Shown here: piece by piece, positions 26,601-33,803 of the stretch | Layout of the letters: the number at the start of each line of letters is the position of its first letter | How positions within the stretch are numbered: the stretch's first letter is position 1 | DNA from: Verrucomicrobiota bacterium | GTDB taxonomy: Bacteria > Verrucomicrobiota > Verrucomicrobiia > Limisphaerales > CAIMTB01 | Direction: 5' to 3' | DNA length: 46,273 bases | NCBI GenBank assembly: GCA_963205105.1 | Contig: CAUJJW010000152.1 | Location: 1-46,273, forward strand | The notes under the pieces: model-generated | The model's input: only the letters and a program-made list of their open reading frames with translations | What the model was told of the DNA's origin: nothing | The model's database searches: none | Made by a program: the position numbers and the translations under genes

Positions 26601-26971
26601 CTGCCTTCACCACCGTCACTCCCCAATTTGAAAGCTCCGTGGCGCTCCGTTTCGACCCACCCCAGCGCCTCCCCAACGGAGTCGTGCTCCTGAGGTTCCA
26701 AGGACTTCCCCAAACTCGGTACTCGCTCGAGTCCTCTCCAACCCTGAAGACCTGGGTCTCCGAAGCCTCGGTTCTCTCCGATCCCCTCGGGCGGGGAACT
26801 TTTGAAATCACCCTCGCCCCAAGCCTCGCGCGGTCGGTTGGCGCGGTCACCGAAAGTACCCTCGACGAACCAGGACTCATCTCAGGATCGCCAACCCAGG
26901 CGTCCACCCCAACCGTCCGCCCCTCCCTGACTCCTTCCCTTCCTTTCCGCTTCTACCGACTGCGCCCGTGA
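23600..26971 (+). CDS. Secreted multidomain CotH-kinase-like protein
   Basis: A 1123-residue exported protein. In order: signal peptide (1-22, ending ASA); lamin-tail-like domain (about 25-100, SDWIEIHHPG, LQGWSLSDDAG, GGSLVVFASGK); an inserted LamG-like segment (about 110-350, FDGVDDLLRL, EIIVFDRALTDAERRA); a second lamin-tail-like stretch; a chitobiase-C-like domain (about 445-475, IRYTLDGSEPSPGSSLYTGPI); a CotH kinase domain (about 530-900, VRMHGNTSFGFPLKALRL, FLNGEYWGIHNLQEAFEKDYF, ILFDCDVGFG); and an InlB-type repeat (GYRFAGWQEFPGLTNN). CotH proteins are secreted atypical kinases. The C-terminal FYRLRP resembles ends of many verrucomicrobial secreted proteins. It is coupled to the GNAT gene by ATGA. 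Confidence 0.88.
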   Translation: MTRRCLAALAGLFGLLSISASAADPYLSEVVSQNDSGLRDEQGDHSDWIEIHHPGPDTLSLQGWSLSDDAGKPRKWTFAAGSIPAGGSLVVFASGKDFQTAPSSPRSPDLIPGLAVWLRADSLQPTNTLQIRRTADAQFIRLWPDASSRGRHARQETASLQPRLLTTPAPRVRFDGVDDLLRLAASPASDSFTLITVFHPTRSHEIDPVGNTGVGGTSGQAWLLGAAHGGDAGAGMGLSVGTNGVSVYEHGSSYMPALAVVENELTAPWTVATVTYSNRIPQLAVNGSTGSPGSSSARTRVSAPTEIGSGSYGAFAGDVAEIIVFDRALTDAERRAAEAHLANRHNVSLSTSYHTNFRIDAGGERLVLTRPDGSRADDIRVPALPRDVAWGRLGGSPGEFRFFAEPTPNALNPDQGAVAFLSPPTVDVPPGFHTNSVSVSLRSPHPGAEIRYTLDGSEPSPGSSLYTGPILVTNRASLPNRLSVIPTAPGWSAPSGRVFKGTILRARAFRTDALPSDITTGSYFIHPLGLRRYTLPVVSLATDDRHFFSAETGIYVPGNAPGGNYAQSGDAWERPVHVELFESDGSRPIAQESGVRMHGNTSFGFPLKALRLHPLNQRGTGPFRHRIFPDLPIESFNRLLLRPSGHDHYLTMMRDGLMQGLMRETGLDMQGYRPAILFLNGEYWGIHNLQEAFEKDYFTSHHPEVDPDAIDYLEGYAPGAVAYEGDANHYHDLIRYLQTHNPADAATDREIHSRMEVANFQDYKLAEMFYYRWDIGNHRLWRPRTPNGRLRWILFDCDVGFGGFWSEPNPWTFNMLQAVLEPSGSLHGHNNTATVFLLGTLLQNPSFRHDFINRAADLMNTTLSTERMLEFIDRMAAEIAPEMQEHSLRWRAPANLAEWQRNVGALRTFARERPRHNRQHFVTQFALRGTTELTLHTPPPNTGQLRLNSMPALASSNGVWKGVYFLGNPVELEASPAPGYRFAGWQEFPGLTNNPLRLTLAAFTTVTPQFESSVALRFDPPQRLPNGVVLLRFQGLPQTRYSLESSPTLKTWVSEASVLSDPLGRGTFEITLAPSLARSVGAVTESTLDEPGLISGSPTQASTPTVRPSLTPSLPFRFYRLRP

Positions 26972-27009
26972 CCCCTTTGGTCCAGGCAGCTCTCATGCCG
27001 AATTTCAGG

Positions 27010-28359
27010 TCAGTGAAAAACGGCTCTCAACCCCAGCGCCACCCAGTGCCGGTCGTACTCCCGGGCAGAAGCCCCTGAATCCTGCGTCTGGCCGTCTTCG
27101 TAGGCATAGGACAACTCGGTGCTGTACCGCTTGCTGAAGTCGTAGTGAACCAAGCCATTCACTGAAAAGACCCAGTCGTGACGCACCACCGGACGCAGGA
27201 AACTCGTGCCATACGCCCTCCCCCCTGCCCCCACGGTCCAACGGCTGTTCACCACGTGTCGCCAGCCCAGATCCAGCGTCATGTCCTCGTAGGCGCTTCG
27301 ACCCGCGAAGCCGGGCTGTTCGAATTGCCGGGCCGCCAACACCACCGTGTCCTCTGTCCCAGGCGTCCATGTCAGCGTGCCATCCACAAACACGTTCACC
27401 ACGTCGTGATCCCCCATGGAGGCCGGCGCACGATCCCCATAGCGCCGAAACTCAGGTCCCAACGCCACCGAGCCCTTCAGCCACGGAGCCAGCCGCCCTT
27501 CCCAACCGCCCAGAATCCGATGGAACCGATTGTCGTACTCTTCGGGGTAGTCCAGAAGTTGTGCCTCGTCCTGCTGACCGTACCGGTACCCCAACCAGGC
27601 CTTGAGTCCGTTCCCCACCGTCCGCCCCACGTCCGTGCCCACCGTGATCTCCGAACGGTCCACCGAATTCAGATACCCGGGCGTCGTCTTTTGAACGGTG
27701 CGGAAGTCATGGCTGTAACCCGTCAGGGCCGGTCGCACCAACCACGCTCCCCAGTCCTGCGTCAGCCGGATGTTCCCTCGGCAGACGGCGGAATCCCGCC
27801 GATCCCGAACCGTCGGCCCCCCCGTCGCCGGCGCGCCCCCAGGCCCCGACCAAACCAGTCCCACTGAATCGCCATCAATCACCGTCACCGTCCCCCCAAC
27901 GTCCAACTTCGTGCCCGCCTTGAGGTACCCTCCTTCGAGCTGGCAGCGATGCGCCACGAAGTCCTCGGACGGTTCCGAATGGAAGAACGAGGTCTCCGGT
28001 TGATACCCCAGCCGCACCTTCCAGGGCGCCGAAGTCCAGGAACCCCACACTAGCCCCAGCAAGGTGGTCACCCACGACGTGCGGTCCGCCAACGCGGTCT
28101 CCGATTGCAGAAAGACGTTGCTGTCGAAGCCCTCCCGAAGCCCCGCCTCCAGCCCATACGCCCACGGAGTCCCTGACCCGGCTGAGTTCAGGCTCGCGCC
28201 TGCCGCTGCACTCTCCCCGACGCAGTCGCTTCCCACCGCCAGCATTCCCGCCATCCACCAGCCCCACCAAGCCCCTCTCCATGAACCGTGCGTCCGTAGC
28301 GGCGGGCGTACCGCCTGCCGTAGCGGCGGGCATCTCGCCCCCTGGAATCCCCAGTTCAT
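27010..28359 (-). CDS. Outer-membrane beta-barrel protein, start uncertain
   Basis: A predicted outer-membrane porin-like barrel of the kind often found near exopolysaccharide or exosortase loci. The mature part begins AYGLEAGLREGFDSNVFLQSET and continues as alternating amphipathic strands with many Trp, Tyr and Gly residues, ending in an aromatic-rich strand and terminal AVFH. The start is uncertain. The frame is open to 28962. ATG 28254 gives 414 residues but a signal peptide without a basic n-region. ATG 28359 adds a basic region and the hydrophobic AWWGWWMAGMLAV, but lies inside repeat copy A. I use 28359, so repeat DNA may now supply the N-terminus. It converges with the CotH gene, 38 bases apart. 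Confidence 0.72.
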   Translation of the reverse strand: MNWGFQGARCPPLRQAVRPPLRTHGSWRGAWWGWWMAGMLAVGSDCVGESAAAGASLNSAGSGTPWAYGLEAGLREGFDSNVFLQSETALADRTSWVTTLLGLVWGSWTSAPWKVRLGYQPETSFFHSEPSEDFVAHRCQLEGGYLKAGTKLDVGGTVTVIDGDSVGLVWSGPGGAPATGGPTVRDRRDSAVCRGNIRLTQDWGAWLVRPALTGYSHDFRTVQKTTPGYLNSVDRSEITVGTDVGRTVGNGLKAWLGYRYGQQDEAQLLDYPEEYDNRFHRILGGWEGRLAPWLKGSVALGPEFRRYGDRAPASMGDHDVVNVFVDGTLTWTPGTEDTVVLAARQFEQPGFAGRSAYEDMTLDLGWRHVVNSRWTVGAGGRAYGTSFLRPVVRHDWVFSVNGLVHYDFSKRYSTELSYAYEDGQTQDSGASAREYDRHWVALGLRAVFH

Positions 28360-28508
28360 GGCCCGTGAGCAGGTCATTCTTGAACAGGGGGCTCTCCATG
28401 AACCGTGCGTCCGTAGCGGCGGGCGTCCCGCCTGCCGTAGAGGGGGGCGTCTCGCCCCCCGGAATCCCCGGTTCATGGCCCGTGAGGAGGTCGGTTCTGA
28501 ACTCGGGG
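28275..28508 (+). repeat. Tandem 117-bp repeat, two copies (A and B)
   Basis: Two head-to-tail copies with an exact 117-bp period (28275-28391 and 28392-28508), then a CTCTCC stub of a third. By hand alignment they differ at about 13 positions. Copy B holds two hairpins: GGCGGGCGTCCCGCC (28418-28432, 6-bp stem) and GGGGGGCGTCTCGCCCCCC (28442-28460, 8-bp stem). CCGTAG lies before each. They occupy the region between the divergent barrel and lipoprotein genes. A diverged third copy is at about 32220-32324. It looks like a REP-type dispersed element; no RAYT transposase is in the window. Confidence 0.85.
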
Positions 28509-28621
28509 CTCTCCACGGTACCAACGCCGCCGCTGGATGCTGCCACTGGCGCCAAGATCCTTCTTGTACCATCTTCGCTCGCCTGATTAATTCCGGCGTC
28601 CCATTGCCAACAGCATCCTTA

Positions 28622-28816
28622 ATGAAGTGGTTTAGAACATTCCTGGCGATCGCCTGTCTCGGCTGGTGCGGAACCGGCTGCCGATCGGTGTCGCAGGTTT
28701 CGGCTCCGCACCCCTCGGTTTCCCCGGTCGCCGATGCACACGCCCCGTCCGCCCCAGTTTCCTGGGACCGACTGCGACCAGGTTGGACGCTTTCGTTGCC
28801 CGGCGACCGGCTGTAA
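28622..28816 (+). CDS. Small lipoprotein, possibly a remnant
   Basis: A 64-residue reading frame with a convincing lipoprotein signal: MKWFRTFLAIACLGWCGTGC, lipobox Gly-Thr-Gly-Cys with Cys20 as the lipidated residue, then a Ser/Pro/Ala linker and WDRLRPGWTLSLPGDRL before the stop. The tail faintly recalls the start of Wza-type polysaccharide export proteins (LRPGD...), so this may be the 5' stub of a lost larger gene beside an outer-membrane barrel. It is divergent from the barrel gene, with the 117-bp repeats between them. No Shine-Dalgarno sequence is visible. Confidence 0.5.
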   Translation: MKWFRTFLAIACLGWCGTGCRSVSQVSAPHPSVSPVADAHAPSAPVSWDRLRPGWTLSLPGDRL

Positions 28817-29006
28817 GGGGCAGACCTGCCTCCTTCGATTGTCCGCCGCAGCCCGTCCAAGTCCTTGGTATCGAGGCATTCGTGTGAGGAAGGTTCGTCG
28901 CTTGAGGGCTCAGCGTCCATCGCCGGCCCATCTTGATGGCCCACCACCCTCCCCGACCACAAGCCAGGGGCGAAGCGCTTCCCGCCTCGGGCTCAGCTAA
29001 ATCCGA

Positions 29007-29714
29007 TCAGCAACGGGTCGTCTTGCGCTTCGGAGCCACCGGCGCCCCACGTCGGCTCTTTAGAATGTAACTCTCGGCCTCAGGCACCTGGCAGGCCGTG
29101 TCGCCCACGTCGACGTCCACGACCCCGAGGGCTCGGGCGCAGTCCATGGCGCGTTCACCCAAAGGCGCAACGTAGGTGCCGCAGCCAATGACGTACTGGT
29201 TCATCGAATACCGCACCCAGTTGGGGGAAGTCGGAAGCGTTCGGGTCACGCGATCCAACAACGCACCAAGTTTCTCCGTGGGCAGAAGTGAATCGGGGAC
29301 GGTCGCCACGATGGCAGAAAGCGTCGACCACCCCGCCACAGCCGTTAGTTCCCGTCGGGAATCGATCCATTTCAAAGCGACATCGAAACCCTTGGGATGC
29401 TCCGCCGCCACCCACGCCACCGAGCATCCGGCAATCATGCGCCACGACGCTCCCGTCGCCCATTGGTCGAGTTGACGCAGGGTCATCCGGGCTCCATCGG
29501 CGATCAACCCCGCGAGGTACATCGCGTCCGAATTCCCGGTTGCATACAGCTCCAGCGCGAGTTCCTGACAGCCCTTGAGCTTTTTTTGAAGCGGCTTCAG
29601 GTCGCCCACCCGGACTCCGAACAGTGGTTCCGGCGCTCCGTGACGCAGGAAGGTTCGCTTGCACGACGCATTCGCCTTCGACGCCAATTCCTGCATTACC
29701 TCATCGAGAGTCAT
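29007..29714 (-). CDS. AlkD-like DNA alkylation repair protein
   Basis: A 235-residue all-helical protein of the DNA alkylation repair (AlkD/HEAT-like) family. AlkD glycosylases excise alkylated bases without flipping them. The family blocks include FGVRVGDLKPLQKKLKG near the N-terminus, WATGASWRMIAGCSVAWVAAEHP in the middle, and WVRYSMNQYVIGCGTYV and GDTACQVPEAESYILK near the end. A basic tail (APKRKTTRC) closes it. It begins 70 bases downstream of the HZS-alpha-like gene on the same strand and may share its transcript. Glycosylase activity is inferred from family membership only. Confidence 0.85.
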   Translation of the reverse strand: MTLDEVMQELASKANASCKRTFLRHGAPEPLFGVRVGDLKPLQKKLKGCQELALELYATGNSDAMYLAGLIADGARMTLRQLDQWATGASWRMIAGCSVAWVAAEHPKGFDVALKWIDSRRELTAVAGWSTLSAIVATVPDSLLPTEKLGALLDRVTRTLPTSPNWVRYSMNQYVIGCGTYVAPLGERAMDCARALGVVDVDVGDTACQVPEAESYILKSRRGAPVAPKRKTTRC

Positions 29715-29784
29715 GGCCGGGTGGATTTGCGCCGCACCCTACCGGGCTACGGTTGGGAGACAAGGATCCCGATTTCCTCCCTCG

Positions 29785-32415
29785 TTACTTCCCCACCGCA
29801 GCTTGTTCCTTCTCCGGCTGGTGCCAGAGGGACCGCCAGTAGTCCTGCTCCACCGCGTACACATCGCGAACGTCCTCGGGTCGGGCACAGTCGGGCAGCA
29901 ACCCGTAGCGCTTCATTTCGCGGAACCAGTCCGGCCGCGGAACGAAGCCGGCCATGTCAAAGCGCTTGTTCGAGTTCAGGAAGCGGCTTCCCGCCCGCAC
30001 CATTCCCAGGATCGCCTGATACCCGGCGTCGGCGGTGGAAGCGAACACCGGTGGCGCAGCGTTGTTGGTCATTGCTCCCTGACAGAGTCCCCACCCGCCA
30101 GCCTCCCGAGCCAGCGGCGCCAGCAACATCAGGGACTGCTCCGGTCGCGAGAGATTGAACACGATGTGTCGGCTGGTGAGCAGTCGCGGGTCGTCCATGC
30201 TGGGTTGCCAGAACGAGACGCCACGCTCGTCGGCCAGCGTGAGCGGCAGACGTCGCGCGGGTGCCTCATGGCACGCCTGGCACCGGGTGCGGATCACCTC
30301 GCTCGCCGCCCGCGTCTCCGGCCAGTTCTCACCGGTGTGGATCTGGTTGTTCTCGGCGTAATTCCCAATCATCCCACACCCCAACGCCGCATAGGTGCCA
30401 GGGTAGGCAGCGCCGGTTTCGATCCAAAGACGCAGCACGTTCCGCTGATGCTCGCTCGCCCGCACTCCGTAGTGAGAGCCGTCCAGCAAGCGAAGGAGCT
30501 TGCTCGCGCTGCTGCCCAGGGCCCGCGGGTCGTAGTTGCTCTTCGGCTGGTTGCGGCCGTCGGCGAACAACCCGGCAATCGTCAGCATGTAGTACGCCTG
30601 GCTGTACAAGGGACCGCGATCTCCGGTGAACAGAAGTCGACCCGCCCGGGGTCCTCCTTGGGCGGTCTTTTCATAGCCGTGACAGTCCACACACAACGCG
30701 TCGAGCACCGGTTGAACGTCCCGTGGAAAGTCGAACACATCCGGCACATCCCGAATCGGTTCGATCACCGCCGGGGCCCGGCGAACCGCGAGAGTTGAAT
30801 GAAACTCCGCACGCGGGGTCTGGGAGCGGTGCTCATGGCAGCCAACACAGCTCAGCGTTTCCCCAGGTTGAACGCTCGTGAAACTCTGCATGCGTTTCAC
30901 CGCCAGATCGTTCTCGTCGAGCGCCACAAAGAAGACGCTCCGCATCGCCGGCACCTCGAAATAGGCGCTCCCATCCTCCTCCACCGGGACCGTTCCCAGA
31001 ATACGTTCCAGCGTGAACGTCCCGCCATAGCTGATCGGCTCCATCCCGCCCGTGTAGTGGATCGGCATGGGCAGCGTCTCCAGCACCAACAGTTTCCGAA
31101 TCTCGCCCTGCTTCACCCCCGTCATGTTCCGACCGTGATTCACTTCCGCGAGGATCATCCGACCCGTCGTTTCCTGGGGCTTGATGCGCTGCTGGAGGAT
31201 CGGCTCCCGCACCCGCGCCAGCACCGGCCTCGGCTCATGGCATTCCAACCCGGCCGCCCGATCTTCCGACGTAAGCTTCAACACCTCCGCCGTCCGGCCC
31301 TCGCCGTTCATCAGAACCAGCGTCGGGCCCGACGCCGCCAGGAAGCAGTCTTCGCCAAAGCCCCAAGGGTCCCGGAAGTTCGCCCCCTTGCTGATGCTGC
31401 GCGCAAATTCCGGCGCATCCGGCCCTGCGCGGGGATCGACCACCGTCACCACCCCGTCGTGCTCCCGCTGACCGTGCCCCGGGGAAAAACTCGCCACCAC
31501 CTTGTCCGTCCCGGCGATGGGCTTGGCATCGATCATGGTGATGCCCGGATGCAGGTTCCCGAACCAGGTCATCTGCCCCGTGCCATCGGGGTTTGCCACC
31601 CACAGATGATGGAAGTGCACCTGACTCCGATCCACGTACTCCCACCGCGTGTACAGGATCCGCCCGTCTGCCAACGGCCACGGGGTGTTGTCCTGTTCGT
31701 TGTTGCTGGAAAGCGCCCGAACATTCGATCCGTCCGCATCGCAGCGATGCAACACCGCCACCTGCGTCAGCCAGCAATTCACCCAGCGCTTGCATCGGCT
31801 GGACACGAACACAATCCCCCCGTCGGGAAGGTAAGCCCCCTCGAAGTCGTCGTAGGGTCCGTCGGTGATCTGCCGGAGGCCACCCCCGCTCACCACCATT
31901 TCATAGAGGTGGTAGACTTCGGTTCCTCCGCGTCGCCAACTGAACAACACCTTCGTCCCGTCATGGTTCACCTGGGGATCGCGTATCGATCCCTTCGGAT
32001 CGTCCACCAACGCGGTCCGCTCACCCGAACGCAGATTCAGCCGGTACAGTTTTCCACCCTCCACCCACGCCTTCCGGTCGGGGTTATCGGCGTAGTACCC
32101 AAAATTCGCGTACCAATGCCCGTCGGTCGGGTTCACCCCGCGCGCCGCGAACACGATCTCTTGGACGTCCCTCAGCGGCCCGTTCAGGAAGCCCTCCAGA
32201 AGAGAGCGCCGTCCGGCTTCGGCCGTAGCAGCGGGCGTCCCGCCTGCCGCTGAGAGGGGTGTCTCGCCCCTCGGAAGCCCCGGCTCACGGGCCGTGACCC
32301 GGTCGACCCTCAACCAGGGGCCTCCCAACACCGCGCCCCAAAAAAGCAGACCGACCCATCTGGCGCGGTTACGATGCTGTGGACGTCTCGAATTGGAATG
32401 GATGCGACTCTTCAT
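29785..32415 (-). CDS. HZS-alpha-like PD40-propeller tri-haem cytochrome c (copy 1)
   Basis: An exported 876-residue multihaem protein. A basic n-region and the hydrophobic WVGLLFWGAVLGGPWL (about residues 20-35) form the signal. Residues about 31-66 are encoded by repeat copy C. A PD40/TolB-like propeller follows (VNHDGTKVLFSWRR, DDFEGAYLPDGGIVFVSSR, DGRILYTRWEYVDR). Next comes ILGTVPVEEDGSAYFEVP and three haem sites: CVGCH (523-527), CVDCH (575-579) and CQACH (712-716). The propeller/CxxCH order matches the hydrazine synthase alpha middle-domain family; the substrate is unknown. The ATG at 32415 is supported by GGGAGG (32421-32426) 5 bases before it. It overlaps the divergent RidA-like gene's start. 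Confidence 0.86.
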   Translation of the reverse strand: MKSRIHSNSRRPQHRNRARWVGLLFWGAVLGGPWLRVDRVTAREPGLPRGETPLSAAGGTPAATAEAGRRSLLEGFLNGPLRDVQEIVFAARGVNPTDGHWYANFGYYADNPDRKAWVEGGKLYRLNLRSGERTALVDDPKGSIRDPQVNHDGTKVLFSWRRGGTEVYHLYEMVVSGGGLRQITDGPYDDFEGAYLPDGGIVFVSSRCKRWVNCWLTQVAVLHRCDADGSNVRALSSNNEQDNTPWPLADGRILYTRWEYVDRSQVHFHHLWVANPDGTGQMTWFGNLHPGITMIDAKPIAGTDKVVASFSPGHGQREHDGVVTVVDPRAGPDAPEFARSISKGANFRDPWGFGEDCFLAASGPTLVLMNGEGRTAEVLKLTSEDRAAGLECHEPRPVLARVREPILQQRIKPQETTGRMILAEVNHGRNMTGVKQGEIRKLLVLETLPMPIHYTGGMEPISYGGTFTLERILGTVPVEEDGSAYFEVPAMRSVFFVALDENDLAVKRMQSFTSVQPGETLSCVGCHEHRSQTPRAEFHSTLAVRRAPAVIEPIRDVPDVFDFPRDVQPVLDALCVDCHGYEKTAQGGPRAGRLLFTGDRGPLYSQAYYMLTIAGLFADGRNQPKSNYDPRALGSSASKLLRLLDGSHYGVRASEHQRNVLRLWIETGAAYPGTYAALGCGMIGNYAENNQIHTGENWPETRAASEVIRTRCQACHEAPARRLPLTLADERGVSFWQPSMDDPRLLTSRHIVFNLSRPEQSLMLLAPLAREAGGWGLCQGAMTNNAAPPVFASTADAGYQAILGMVRAGSRFLNSNKRFDMAGFVPRPDWFREMKRYGLLPDCARPEDVRDVYAVEQDYWRSLWHQPEKEQAAVGK
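32220..32324 (+). repeat. Diverged third copy (C) of the 117-bp element
   Basis: About 105 bases align with copies A and B in the same orientation: CCGTAG, GCGGGCGTCCCGC (32231-32243), then the second hairpin GAGGGGTGTCTCGCCCCTC (32254-32272). Relative to copy B, one G-C pair of this stem has become A-T (32255 with 32271) and one C-G has become T-G, preserving pairing. The copy lies in frame in the HZS-alpha-like gene, at the junction of signal peptide and mature domain. Confidence 0.75.
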
Positions 32416-33718
32416 GGAAACCTCCCATCCTGACTGCCGCCTGACCCTGCCGAAGCCCTGCCGGCTCCCGGCGCCCTGCGGCCTTCCCTGTGAGTTGAAA
32501 CTGGGACCCGAGCGGCACGCCGTTCTGGAACTGGGCAGCCTCGCGCGACTCGCCATCATGGCCGTCCCCGGCAGCCGCGGACCGTTCCTTCAACAGGCTC
32601 ACGAGTTGTTCGCCCAGGTCCGCTGCATTGTGGAGCGTCAGCAGGTTCCCCTCACCCCCACCACCCTGATGGTCTTTCTTCGGGACGGCCACGACGAGGA
32701 GGCCTGCCGCCGGGTGATCGGTGAACAGTTCGGCGAGGCCGCGCCCGTCACCACCTGCGTCGTTCAACCGCCGTGCTGCGGCGCCGCCCTCGGCATCGAG
32801 CTCTGGGCCCTCGGCGGTCCCGAAGTGAAGGTCGAGCGTTTCAGCCCCGAGATCCTGGCCGTCGAATCCGACGGCATCCGTTGGATCTACGGTGGCGGGA
32901 TCCGATCCGCGCAGCCAGGCGCCGATCCCTACCGTGAATCGATCGCCGCCTTCCAACTCCTGGAGCGGCAGCTCGCCCAAGCGGGTGTCGGCTTCGATCG
33001 GGTGGTCCGCACCTGGATCTACGTCAACGGCATCACCGACCACGAAAACGAAAACGGTCTCCAGCGCTACCAGGAGCTGAATCGCGCCCGGTCGGATTTC
33101 TACCGCAACATCGCTTTCGGGGCCGACCGCAAAGCCCCCACCGCCAACGGAATCATTTACCCGGCCAGCACCGGCATCGGCACGCGAGGTCGCCACATGG
33201 ACCTCGCCTGCGTGGCTCTCGATACCCAGCGGCCCGACGTCTTCATCCTGCCGCTCGAGAACCCGCAGCAGACTCCCGCCTACGATTACCAGGCCGTCTA
33301 CTCGCCCCAATCGCCGAAATTCTCCCGGGCCATGGCGGTGGTTCAGGGACGGTTCGTGGCCTTTCTCGTCTCGGGCACCGCCAGCATCGTGGACTCCAGA
33401 ACCGTCCATCCCGGCGACCCCGTCCGACAGACCGAACAGACCATCGACAACATCGAACGCCTGATTGCACCCGACAATCTTGCGCGCCTTGGTCTTCCAG
33501 GCGCCGGCGCCAGCCTGCGGGATATCGCCAAGCTCCGGGTGTACGTGAAGAACCCGGGCGACTACCTCGCCTGCCGCCGCGTGGTGGAACGTCGGTTGCC
33601 CAAGGCACCCGCCCTCTACTTGTGCGCGGACGTTTGCCGCCCCGATCTGTTGGTCGAAATCGAGGCCGTCGCCTTCGCACCGTACCGGCCGCACGGAACT
33701 CCGGCCACGCCGCAGTGA
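32414..33718 (+). CDS. Chorismatase-like protein with three RidA/YjgF-fold modules
   Basis: A 434-residue protein. The middle and C-terminal parts resemble the FkbO/Hyg5/XanB2 chorismatases, which hydrolyse chorismate to dihydroxycyclohexadienoate or hydroxybenzoates: WIYVNGITDH, YPASTGIGTRGRHMDL, NPQQTPAYDYQAVYSPQSPKFSRA, and SGTASIVDSRTVHPGD with Q..QTIDNI after it. The C-terminal module ends with the RidA-type LLVEIEAVAFAP. An extra N-terminal module (about residues 45-140, LARLAIMAVPGSRGPFLQQAHELF to ALGIELWALGG) also looks RidA-like, and chorismatases have only two modules (about 340 residues). Start ATG 32414 or 32402; 32414 shares CATG with the divergent cytochrome gene. Activity is uncertain. 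Confidence 0.75.
   Translation: METSHPDCRLTLPKPCRLPAPCGLPCELKLGPERHAVLELGSLARLAIMAVPGSRGPFLQQAHELFAQVRCIVERQQVPLTPTTLMVFLRDGHDEEACRRVIGEQFGEAAPVTTCVVQPPCCGAALGIELWALGGPEVKVERFSPEILAVESDGIRWIYGGGIRSAQPGADPYRESIAAFQLLERQLAQAGVGFDRVVRTWIYVNGITDHENENGLQRYQELNRARSDFYRNIAFGADRKAPTANGIIYPASTGIGTRGRHMDLACVALDTQRPDVFILPLENPQQTPAYDYQAVYSPQSPKFSRAMAVVQGRFVAFLVSGTASIVDSRTVHPGDPVRQTEQTIDNIERLIAPDNLARLGLPGAGASLRDIAKLRVYVKNPGDYLACRRVVERRLPKAPALYLCADVCRPDLLVEIEAVAFAPYRPHGTPATPQ
32421..32426 (-). promoter_or_regulatory. Shine-Dalgarno site of HZS-alpha-like copy 1
   Basis: GGGAGG on the minus strand, 5 bases before ATG 32415. It is notable because most genes here have none, and because it lies inside the divergent RidA-like coding region. 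It decides the start at 32415 over upstream in-frame codons reaching 32559. Confidence 0.75.
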
Positions 33719-33803
33719 TTCGCTCCGGCCCGACCGGCTCGAATCAACCGTGCGTGGACAGGTCGAGTGGCCCATGGGGTGGCAAGCCGAGGATCCCGTC
33801 CAC

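Noticed and set aside
28275..28508. CRISPR-like repeat.
   Set aside because: Copies are contiguous and 117 bp long, with no spacers and no cas genes.
28360..28962. Extension of the barrel gene to 650 residues.
   Set aside because: The extra N-terminal part is repeat-encoded and low-information, and it overlaps a divergent lipoprotein with a clear signal.
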